Shown in pieces: positions 8,330 to 14,235 of a stretch of 21,556 bases of DNA (position 1 is its first letter; every line of letters starts with the position of its first letter). The stretch spans positions 1 to 21,556 of the forward strand of contig JBJOFG010000007.1 in assembly GCA_046048875.1 (NCBI GenBank). The letters are read 5' to 3'. The translations under genes and the position numbers were made by a program. The notes below the pieces were generated by a model. That model had not been told where the DNA came from. It did no database searches and was given only the letters and a program-made list of their open reading frames with translations. The DNA is from CAIZGX01 sp046048875. GTDB lineage: Bacteria > Bacteroidota > Bacteroidia > Flavobacteriales_D > Sanyastnellaceae.

Positions 8330-8344
8330 GTGTGTGATAAATTG

Positions 8345-8530
8345 AAGATGCGAAGATAGGCAATTCTTCGAAAGATGTTTCACAAGATGCCGAAGGCAAG
8401 ATTCTTCGAAAGATGCCAAATGCTATGGCAAGATACTCTGTAAGATTCTACGAAAGATGCCAAATGCTATGGCAAGATACTCTGTAAGATTCTACGAAAG
8501 ATGCTTCGCAAGATATCTTCGATAAGATTT
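8345..8530. repeat. Hairpin array C1 (5' side of fabH)
   Basis: AGA-linked palindromes in plus orientation: TTC-TTC-GAA, TGT-TTC-ACA, TGCC-GAA-GGCA, TAC-TCT-GTA, TTC-TAC-GAA, TGC-TTC-GCA and TATC-TTC-GATA. A 44-base block is perfectly duplicated in tandem (8407-8450 and 8451-8494) and contains an expanded loop unit TGCC-AAATGCTAT-GGCA. The array begins about 15 bases upstream of the fabH start codon, so it would lie in the fabH 5' leader if transcription comes from yceD-rpmF. There is no opposite-orientation ATCTT half here; a different family (8584-8645) occupies the rpmF side. Confidence 0.82.
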
Positions 8531-8538
8531 TGAATAAA

Positions 8539-8645
8539 ACACGAAAACCTCCGTGTAGAATAATTGCTTTAAACAACTACTCTACCGAAGGTTCTATGAA
8601 ATTCTACGGAACGTTCTACGAAGTTCTACGTTCGTGAGCGAACGT
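8539..8645. repeat. Hairpin array C2 with GAA loops, behind rpmF
   Basis: On the plus strand, TCT-linked palindromes with GAA loops: ACC-GAA-GGT (8584-8592), AT-GAA-AT (8596-8602), ACG-GAA-CGT (8606-8614) and AC-GAA-GT (8618-8624), then a 7-bp stem ACGTTCG-TGAG-CGAACGT (8628-8645) whose last base is part of the rpmF stop codon. A further 5-bp stem ACACG/CGTGT (8539-8543, 8552-8556) lies at the other end. Stems begin with A and end with T here, whereas in the AAGAT arrays they begin with T and end with A. The terminal 7-bp stem could serve as an rpmF terminator but no T-tract follows. Confidence 0.75.
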
Positions 8646-8830
8646 TAGGCTTCTTTCTCAGCGAGAACTTTTCCTTTGTAGTACAACTTTCCTTCGTACC
8701 AGTGTGCGTGGTGGAAAAGGTGTGGTTGACCAGTAGTCGGACAAGTAGAAACGTTAGGTGCTTCTAATTTGTAGTGCGTTCTGCGCTTTGCTTGACGCGT
8801 TTGGGAAATCCTGTGTTTGGGATGTGCCAT
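8645..8830 (-). CDS. rpmF: Ribosomal protein bL32
   Basis: 61 residues starting MAHPKHRISQTRQAKRRTHYK, the unmistakable bL32 N-terminus that binds 23S rRNA in the large subunit. Only one cysteine (Cys30 in STCPTTGQPHLFHHAHW) remains of the four-cysteine zinc ribbon; the ending HWYEGKLYYKGKVL is the zinc-free form I associate with Flavobacteriia, so it is not a damaged gene. It follows yceD by 18 bases on the same strand, the widely conserved yceD-rpmF pair. The stop codon overlaps the first base of a hairpin in array C2. Confidence 0.97.
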   Translation of the reverse strand: MAHPKHRISQTRQAKRRTHYKLEAPNVSTCPTTGQPHLFHHAHWYEGKLYYKGKVLAEKEA

Positions 8831-8848
8831 GGGTTCTTATTTAAAAAG

Positions 8849-9379
8849 TTATTCTTCCTCGTCGGAAGGATCAAATTCATCTGTGTCAAAATCTTTGAGG
8901 TCTTTCCAGATGCTGTCTGCGTTTTCTTCCACTCGGTAAGTATTCAAGGCGCCTAAGACAACTGGGTTACAGTCGGCTTCGTTGCTGTGCACCCTTCTTG
9001 GAGGAAGAGATAGCAGCGCCATTTCATAAATACGTCGCTTAATGTCCAATTGATGTTCACTTGGTCCGAGGGTCCAAACATCGTCTTCGTCGGTGTTTGT
9101 CTGCTCTCCAAATTTCACTAAAAGGTGATCAACGTTTTCAACATGAATCCAAGTATCTTCAGCGCATCGGTCGCAAGGCAGCAAGACTTCACCTTCCACT
9201 TGCAGGTCTAGGACCAGCATGTTTTGTTTTTTATCTAAAGTGCCTGTGACATTCAGTTTTGATTCTTGAATTTCACTTTCAGGAAAGTCTGCAAAGAACG
9301 TTTTGTCCAATTCGAAATTCAACTCATGCTCTCCCAGTTTCCAGCCTGAAAAATTCAGGATATAAAGTGGATCTTGCAT
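8849..9379 (-). CDS. yceD: YceD/DUF177 family protein
   Basis: 176 residues of the DUF177 (YceD) family, whose gene almost always precedes rpmF in bacteria. In E. coli and in plants this family is linked to 23S rRNA or large-subunit maturation, so a ribosome-assembly role is inferred. The family signature is the cysteine pair in LLPCDRCAED (Cys69, Cys72) after a beta-rich region, and the acidic ending DTDEFDPSDEEE is typical. The ATG at 9379 lies about 25 bases after a good Bacteroidota promoter (-7 box TATCTTTG on the minus strand, 9402-9409), so this gene heads the transcript running into rpmF and possibly fabH, efp and pgk. Confidence 0.92.
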   Translation of the reverse strand: MQDPLYILNFSGWKLGEHELNFELDKTFFADFPESEIQESKLNVTGTLDKKQNMLVLDLQVEGEVLLPCDRCAEDTWIHVENVDHLLVKFGEQTNTDEDDVWTLGPSEHQLDIKRRIYEMALLSLPPRRVHSNEADCNPVVLGALNTYRVEENADSIWKDLKDFDTDEFDPSDEEE

Positions 9380-9401
9380 AGGTTGATTTTCAAAAGGACG
9401 G

Positions 9402-9431
9402 CAAAGATACGTTTATTTTCTTGAAATGCAA
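9402..9431 (-). promoter_or_regulatory. Bacteroidota-type promoter of yceD-rpmF
   Basis: On the minus strand TTG (9431-9429), a 19-base spacer, then TATCTTTG (9409-9402), fitting TTG-N19..21-TAnnTTTG. The -33 TTG lies within the first AAGAT unit of array D, so the array edge contributes to the promoter. Confidence 0.7.
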
Positions 9432-9516
9432 GATACTTTGTAAGATTCTTGGGAAGATGCAAGCAAGATGCGAGCAAGATTCTGCGAAAGATGTTTCTCA
9501 AGATGCCTTCGGCAAG
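9427..9516. repeat. Hairpin half-array D (upstream of yceD)
   Basis: Plus-orientation AAGAT units only: TAC-TTT-GTA, TTC-TTG-GG(A) (imperfect), TGC-AA-GCA, TGC-GA-GCA, TTC-TGC-GAA, TGT-TTC-TCA (imperfect) and TGCC-TTC-GGCA. It stops at GGCAAG, the place where the other arrays enter their core, and no opposite-orientation half follows, so this looks like a half element. About 100 bases without recognisable content separate it from the four-helix-bundle gene. Confidence 0.75.
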
Positions 9517-9619
9517 AACTTATTCGTTCGAAACACTCATATTCATTGGCTTGCATGAAATTGAACGCATAACACTTTGTTTTCAATATGCCTTTAATTG
9601 AAGAATTTTGAAAGAAAAA

Positions 9620-9994
9620 ATGAAGAAAAAGAGTGTCTACAAAAAAGCAGAAGAGTTTTCATTTGGCATTTTGGAATTAGTAAATGCTTCGGATAGATTT
9701 AATAAAGACTTCCATGTTTCTGATCAAATTTCCAGAAGTTCAACCTCCATTGCTGCGAATTTGAGTGAGGCTAAATTTTCTATTTCAGACAAGATGTATC
9801 TGCATAAGGTTTCTCTGTCAATTCGTGAAGCTGAAGAAACGAGTTACTGGCTCAGAGTATTGAAGATTAAAGGATACATAAGTCAAGACAAATATGAGCT
9901 TTTTGAAAAAGACTGTAAGCAGATTGTTGCTGAACTATATGCCCTCATGAGATTCGTCAGAAATAAGAAAAAGGGAGGATCAGCTTTAGGCTAG
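9620..9994 (+). CDS. Four-helix-bundle protein (23S rRNA intervening-sequence protein family)
   Basis: 124 residues from the ATG at 9620; a TTG at 9608 would add four. The sequence matches the four-helix-bundle family (TIGR02436, named for proteins encoded in 23S rRNA intervening sequences): YKKAEEFSFGILELV, then the signature QISRSSTSIAANLSEA, a helix with REAEETSYWLRVLK, and a C-terminal helix with KDCKQIVAELYALMRF. No catalytic residues are known for the family; members form small helical oligomers and the role of free-standing copies is unknown. Here it stands alone, not in an rRNA gene, on the opposite strand from yceD, and flanked on both sides by AAGAT hairpin arrays. It sits between two gene groups (yceD-rpmF-fabH and accB-accC) that are often adjacent in related bacteria, suggesting insertion together with the arrays. 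Confidence 0.88.
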   Translation: MKKKSVYKKAEEFSFGILELVNASDRFNKDFHVSDQISRSSTSIAANLSEAKFSISDKMYLHKVSLSIREAEETSYWLRVLKIKGYISQDKYELFEKDCKQIVAELYALMRFVRNKKKGGSALG

Positions 9995-10188
9995 ATGTTA
10001 TACAAGATTCTGCGAAAGATGTTTCACAAGATGCCAGAAGCAAGATGCTTCGCAAGTGGAATACTTCCTGAAGGTTCTTGTGAAACATCTTTCGCAGAAT
10101 CTTGCTCCGCATCTTGAGTAACATCTTACAAAGTATCTTTCAGAGAATCTTGTGTAACATCTTTCGAAGAATCTTGCTCTGCATCTTT
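9995..10188. repeat. Hairpin array E (between four-helix gene and accB)
   Basis: Starts at the stop codon of the four-helix gene. Left half: TTC-TGC-GAA, TGT-TTC-ACA, an imperfect TGCC-AGAA-GCA and TGC-TTC-GCA. The core GTGGAATACTTCC lies near 10055-10067. Right half (TCT-linked): TGT-GAA-ACA, TTC-GCA-GAA, TGC-TCC-GCA, TAC-AAA-GTA, TTC-AGA-GAA, TGT-GTAAC-style units, TTC-GAA-GAA and TGC-TCT-GCA. The outer arms include a perfect 29-base inverted repeat, 10003-10031 with 10076-10104. It ends about 35 bases upstream of the accB -7 box. Confidence 0.85.
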
Positions 10189-10223
10189 AGTAGTAATAAG
10201 AACCTTTTTTTGCTAAAAACCCC

Positions 10224-10231
10224 TATATTTG
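10224..10231 (+). promoter_or_regulatory. -7 box of accB promoter
   Basis: TATATTTG, an exact match to the Bacteroidota TAnnTTTG box, 31 bases before the accB ATG. Upstream is a T-run (10205-10211) rather than a clean TTG at the expected distance, so only the -7 element is clear. A start site near 10237 would give a short leader free of the hairpin array. Confidence 0.6.
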
Positions 10232-10262
10232 CCCTCAATTCTAACGAAAAATTCGAAAAACG

Positions 10263-10745
10263 ATGAATATTACTCAAATTCAAGATTTAATCAAGTTCGT
10301 TGCAAAAAGTGGCGTAAGTGAGGTGGAAATCGAGCAAAAAGATTTCAAAATCACTATTAAGACTCCAGGAAAAGGAAAGCAAGAATTCGTGCAAGTGACT
10401 GCTGCTCCTGTGATGGCTGCACCTGCTCCTGTGGCAATGCCTGCTGCTGCTCCGGCTCCGGCCGCTCCAGCTGCGCCGGCTGCTGCTGCACCCGTTGCTT
10501 CGAATCTTATTGAGATTAAGAGCCCTATGATTGGTACATTCTACCGTTCTTCTGCTCCAGACAAACCTGCTTTTGTAGAGGTTGGTACAGAGATTAAAGC
10601 TGGTGATAAAGTATGTATCGTTGAAGCAATGAAATTGTTCAACGAAATCGAATCTGAAGTTTCAGGTAAGATCGTGAAGATTTTGGTGAACGACATGTCT
10701 CCAATTGAATTTGACCAACCATTGTTTTTGGTTGAACCCGCTTAA
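10263..10745 (+). CDS. accB: Biotin carboxyl carrier protein of acetyl-CoA carboxylase
   Basis: 160 residues, usual length. Carries the biotin that shuttles a carboxyl group between the biotin carboxylase and carboxyltransferase parts of acetyl-CoA carboxylase, the committed step of fatty acid synthesis in the cytoplasm. The N-terminal MNITQIQDLIKFVAKSGVSE segment is the conserved AccB oligomerisation region; an Ala/Pro-rich flexible linker occupies about 45-80; the biotinyl domain follows with the biotin-accepting Lys124 in VEAMKLFNEIE. The ATG at 10263 is preceded by a TATATTTG box. accC begins 22 bases after the stop, so the two form an operon. Confidence 0.98.
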   Translation: MNITQIQDLIKFVAKSGVSEVEIEQKDFKITIKTPGKGKQEFVQVTAAPVMAAPAPVAMPAAAPAPAAPAAPAAAAPVASNLIEIKSPMIGTFYRSSAPDKPAFVEVGTEIKAGDKVCIVEAMKLFNEIESEVSGKIVKILVNDMSPIEFDQPLFLVEPA

Positions 10746-10767
10746 TTGCACTTAAACACTACTTCTC

Positions 10768-12102
10768 ATGTTTAACAAAATATTGATTGCCAATCGTGGC
10801 GAAATTGCGCTACGTGTTATTCGCACGTGCAAAGAAATGGGTATTAAAACGGTTGCGGTTTATTCAACTGCCGACCGTGATAGCCTTCATGTGCGCTTCG
10901 CAGATGAAGCTGTTTGTATTGGCCCGCCTTCAAGCAAGGATTCTTACTTAAAGATTCCAAATATTATTGCTGCGGCTGAAATCACCAATGCAGATGCGAT
11001 TCACCCGGGATATGGTTTCCTTTCTGAAAACGCTACTTTCTCGAAAGTGTGTAAAGAAAATGGAATCAAATTTATTGGCGCCTCTCCGGAAATGATCGAC
11101 TCTATGGGCGATAAGTCTTCGGCAAAGCAAACCATGAAAAACGCTGGAGTTCCGACTATTCCAGGTAGTGATGGACTTATTGAAGGTCTTGACCACGCGA
11201 AAGAATTAGCGAAAGGCATTGTTTATCCAGTTATCTTGAAAGCTACCGCTGGTGGTGGTGGAAAGGGTATGCGTGTGGTAAACAGCGAAGACGAAATGGA
11301 AAGCGCTTGGGAAATGGTAAAACGCGAAGCCGGTGCTGCCTTCGGAAACGATGGTATTTACATGGAAAAATTCGTTGTTGAACCTCGTCACATCGAGATT
11401 CAAATCGCAGGAGACCAATACGGAAAAGCTTGTCACCTTTCAGAACGTGACTGCTCTATTCAAAGAAGACATCAGAAATTAGTTGAAGAAACTCCTTCAC
11501 CATACATGACACCTGAGTTGCGCGAGCGCATGGGTGAGGCTGCTATTAAAGCTGCTTTGGCTGTTGGTTATGAAGGTGTTGGTACAGTAGAATTCTTGGT
11601 CGACAAAGACCGTAATTTCTACTTCATGGAAATGAATACACGTATTCAAGTAGAGCATACTATTACCGAGGAAGTAATCGATTACGACTTGGTGAAGGAG
11701 CAAATTAAATTGGCTGCAGGTGAGCCAATTTCAGGAAGAAATTACTATCCGACCATGCATGCCATTCAGTGTCGTATTAACGCTGAAGATCCTTTCAAAA
11801 ACTTCATTCCATCTCCAGGAAAAATTACTGACTATCACTGTCCAGGCGGACACGGTGTTCGTATAGATGCTCACGCCTATGCGGGATACGTGATTCCTCC
11901 GTTCTACGATTCAATGATTTCGAAGTTGATTACCGTTGCTCAAACCCGTGAAGAAGCCATTGCGAAAATGCAACGCGCGTTGGACGAGTATATCATTGAG
12001 GGCGTTAAGACAACGATTCCTTTCCACCAAAAACTTATGAAAGATGAGAAGTTCCGTTCAGGAAACTTCACGACCAAGTTCTTGGAAGATTGGACGATGT
12101 AA
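10768..12102 (+). CDS. accC: Biotin carboxylase subunit of acetyl-CoA carboxylase
   Basis: 444 residues, close to the 449 of E. coli AccC. It carboxylates the biotin on AccB using ATP and bicarbonate. Seen: the N-terminal KILIANRGEIALRVIRTCKEMG, HPGYGFLSEN (79-88), the glycine-rich ATP-grasp loop AGGGGKGMR (161-169), CSIQRRHQKLVEETPSP, and the catalytic region MEMNTRIQVEHTITE. The ending TKFLEDWTM is normal. It lies 22 bases after accB on the same strand. Its TAA stop is followed at once by hairpin array G, whose first stem arm shares a base with the stop codon. The neighbour lepA converges from the other side. Confidence 0.98.
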   Translation: MFNKILIANRGEIALRVIRTCKEMGIKTVAVYSTADRDSLHVRFADEAVCIGPPSSKDSYLKIPNIIAAAEITNADAIHPGYGFLSENATFSKVCKENGIKFIGASPEMIDSMGDKSSAKQTMKNAGVPTIPGSDGLIEGLDHAKELAKGIVYPVILKATAGGGGKGMRVVNSEDEMESAWEMVKREAGAAFGNDGIYMEKFVVEPRHIEIQIAGDQYGKACHLSERDCSIQRRHQKLVEETPSPYMTPELRERMGEAAIKAALAVGYEGVGTVEFLVDKDRNFYFMEMNTRIQVEHTITEEVIDYDLVKEQIKLAAGEPISGRNYYPTMHAIQCRINAEDPFKNFIPSPGKITDYHCPGGHGVRIDAHAYAGYVIPPFYDSMISKLITVAQTREEAIAKMQRALDEYIIEGVKTTIPFHQKLMKDEKFRSGNFTTKFLEDWTM

Positions 12103-12332
12103 TCAGACGGAATCTGATCAATCAGTCTTCGACTGATCAATTACTACGTAATCAATCCTGCGGATCGATTGCTTCGCAACCAATCTTTCAGATTAATACT
12201 GACGGATAAATACTGCGCAAGAAAACCTCATCAAATTCGATCACGAAGTGATTGATCAGTCGCAGACTGATTGATCCGAAGATTGATCATAAAGTGATTG
12301 ATTGCTACGCAATTGATCAGACGTAGTCTGAT
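12102..12332. repeat. Hairpin array G filling the accC-lepA convergent gap
   Basis: The entire 231-base gap consists of palindromes of a different sequence family. Left half: ATCAGA-CGGAA-TCTGAT (12102-12118), ATCAGTC-TTC-GACTGAT (12121-12137), ATTAC-TAC-GTAAT (12140-12152), ATCC-TGC-GGAT (12155-12165), TTGC-TTC-GCAA (12169-12179), AATCT-TTC-AGATT (12182-12194). A centre of about 45 bases without good stems follows. Right half: ATCAC-GAA-GTGAT (12240-12252), ATCAGTC-GCA-GACTGAT (12255-12271), ATC-CGAA-GAT (12274-12283), ATCAT-AAA-GTGAT with one G-T pair (12286-12298), ATTGC-TAC-GCAAT (12301-12313), ATCAGAC-GTA-GTCTGAT (12316-12332). TNC loops dominate on the left and GNA loops on the right. 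Could act as a two-way terminator, though no T-tracts are seen. Confidence 0.88.
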
Positions 12333-12333
12333 T

Positions 12334-14124
12334 TTAGCTATTTAGTTTAAGCACCGCCAAAAACGCTGCCTGTGGAACTTCTACAGAACCCACTTGTCGC
12401 ATTCTCTTTTTACCTTCCTTTTGTTTCTCGAGAAGTTTGCGCTTACGCGAGATGTCACCACCGTAACATTTTGCAGTAACGTCTTTACGCAAGGCGTTAA
12501 TGGTTTCACGCGCGATGATCTTCGCGCCAATAGCGGCTTGCAAGGCTATTAAGAATTGTTGACGCGGGATAAGTTCACGCAGTTTCATACAAATCTTTTT
12601 TCCTAATTCGTATGCGTGGTCTTTGTGGATGAGTGCGCTTAAGGCATCTACTTGATCTCCATTAAGCAGAATATCTAATTTCACCAATTGGCTTTCTTGG
12701 TAACCAATTCTGAAGTAATCGAAAGAGGCGTATCCCTTTGAAATCGTTTTCAAACGATCGTAAAAGTCGAATACAATTTCGGCTAGAGGCATTTCAAACG
12801 TTAACTCAATACGGTCTGTTGTTAGGTACAACTGATTCGTAAGCATTCCGCGTTTTTCAATACACAAGGTCATAATTGCACCAATGAATTCAGTCTTGGT
12901 TATGATTTGAGCTTTAATGAAAGGCTCTTCAACATGTGCAATCAAATTCTGTTCAGGAAGTTCAGACGGGTTGTTAATCTCCAACTTCTCCCCTTTCGTG
13001 GTGTAGCAGAAATAACTTACGTTCGGAACAGTTGTGATAACGGTCATGTTGAACTCGCGCTCTAAACGTTCCTGAATAATTTCCATGTGCAACATTCCTA
13101 AGAAACCGCAACGGAAACCGAAACCCAGTGCAGCAGAACTCTCTGGTTCAAAAACCAATGACGCGTCGTTCAACTGAAGCTTTTCCATACTCGCACGAAG
13201 CTCTTCGTACTCGTCGGTATCTACGGGATAAATACCTGCGAATACCATTGGCTTCACATCTTCGAAGCCTTGAAGGGCTACAACACATGGATTTGCTACG
13301 GTTGTAATGGTATCGCCCACTTTTACTTCAGTGGCGGTTTTAATTCCGGAAATAATATATCCCACATCGCCGGCAGCAACAAAGTCACGCGGCTTCAAGT
13401 CCATTCCTAAAACACCCACTTCGTCGGCAAAATACTCTTTGCCCGTACTCATGAATTTCACTTTGTCTCCTTTTCGAAGGACACCGTTTTTGATTCGGAA
13501 GTAGGCAATAATTCCCCGAAAAGAATTGAATACTGAATCGAAAACCATTGCTTGCAAGGGCGCTTCTACTTCTCCAACAGGAGCAGGAATGCGTTCGCAG
13601 ATAGCATCTAAAATAGCAGGAACACCTTCACCGGTTTTTCCACTTGCGGCTAAAATTTCATCGCGCTCACATCCGATAAGATCTACAATCTGATCTTTCA
13701 CCAACTCGGGATCGGCATTCGGAAGATCGATTTTATTTAAAATTGGAATGATTGTTAAATCGTTTTCCAAGGCTAAGTACAAATTCGAAATGGTCTGGGC
13801 TTGAATTCCCTGAGAGGCATCAACGATAAGAATAGCTCCTTCGCAAGAAGCGATAGAACGCGATACTTCGTATGAAAAGTCAACGTGTCCAGGTGTGTCA
13901 ATCAAATTCAACACAAACTCCTCGTTGCCCACTTTGTGCAACATTTGAATCGCATGAGCCTTGATGGTAATGCCCTTCTCACGCTCCAAATCCATATCGT
14001 CAAGCGCTTGTGCAACCATCTTGCGATCTTCAATGGTTTTCGTGATTTGCAACATTCTATCTGCAAGGGTAGATTTACCGTGATCGATGTGTGCAATGAT
14101 GCAAAAATTTCGAATATTTTTCAT
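12334..14124 (-). CDS. lepA: Elongation factor 4 (LepA), ribosome back-translocating GTPase
   Basis: 596 residues, normal for LepA/EF4, a translational GTPase implicated in ribosome back-translocation and in ribosome assembly or initiation. The G domain shows IAHIDHGKST (10-19), GITIKAH (51-57), DTPGHVDF (76-83) and NKIDLP (130-135). EF-G-like domains follow, and the LepA-specific C-terminal domain is present with CYGGDISRKRKLLEKQKEGKKRMRQVG split by no gap. The ATG at 14124 gives MKNIRNFCIIAHIDHG, the expected start. A promoter with TACCTTTG lies just upstream on the minus strand. The gene ends two bases from hairpin array G, convergent with accC. Confidence 0.98.
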   Translation of the reverse strand: MKNIRNFCIIAHIDHGKSTLADRMLQITKTIEDRKMVAQALDDMDLEREKGITIKAHAIQMLHKVGNEEFVLNLIDTPGHVDFSYEVSRSIASCEGAILIVDASQGIQAQTISNLYLALENDLTIIPILNKIDLPNADPELVKDQIVDLIGCERDEILAASGKTGEGVPAILDAICERIPAPVGEVEAPLQAMVFDSVFNSFRGIIAYFRIKNGVLRKGDKVKFMSTGKEYFADEVGVLGMDLKPRDFVAAGDVGYIISGIKTATEVKVGDTITTVANPCVVALQGFEDVKPMVFAGIYPVDTDEYEELRASMEKLQLNDASLVFEPESSAALGFGFRCGFLGMLHMEIIQERLEREFNMTVITTVPNVSYFCYTTKGEKLEINNPSELPEQNLIAHVEEPFIKAQIITKTEFIGAIMTLCIEKRGMLTNQLYLTTDRIELTFEMPLAEIVFDFYDRLKTISKGYASFDYFRIGYQESQLVKLDILLNGDQVDALSALIHKDHAYELGKKICMKLRELIPRQQFLIALQAAIGAKIIARETINALRKDVTAKCYGGDISRKRKLLEKQKEGKKRMRQVGSVEVPQAAFLAVLKLNS

Positions 14125-14141
14125 GTTCTTACTAAGGCGTG

Positions 14142-14173
14142 CAAAGGTACGCCTAAAGCTAGGTATAAAACAA
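14142..14173 (-). promoter_or_regulatory. Bacteroidota-type promoter of lepA
   Basis: Minus strand: TTG (14173-14171), 21-base spacer, TACCTTTG (14149-14142), matching TTG-N19..21-TAnnTTTG. The lepA ATG follows 17 bases later, giving a leader of roughly 10 bases. Confidence 0.65.
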
Positions 14174-14200
14174 TGAAAAGAAATTAGACAAAAACAAAAA

Positions 14201-14229
14201 TTGTTCTAGCCCACATTCGTTTATTTTTG
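14201..14229 (+). promoter_or_regulatory. Promoter of the M43 protease gene
   Basis: TTG (14201-14203), 18-base spacer, TATTTTTG (14222-14229). The chosen ATG at 14236 is only 6 bases after the box, so a transcript from here would be almost leaderless. Confidence 0.5.
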
Positions 14230-14235
14230 TTCATC

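Noticed and set aside
8330..8419. Longer fabH start at 8419 (30 extra residues)
   Set aside because: The extra codons are read from hairpin repeat DNA and the family start MRAAITAIGG fits the ATG at 8329.
8645..8830. rpmF as a damaged gene because three zinc-ribbon cysteines are missing
   Set aside because: The rest is well conserved and matches the known zinc-independent bL32 form.
8849..9379. Riboswitch or leader RNA upstream of yceD or accB
   Set aside because: The leaders after the promoters are only about 15-30 bases, too short, and no known riboswitch motif was seen.
12102..12332. Ordinary bidirectional rho-independent terminator
   Set aside because: Convergent placement fits, but there are about a dozen small stems with no T-tracts; termination may be an effect but does not explain the array.
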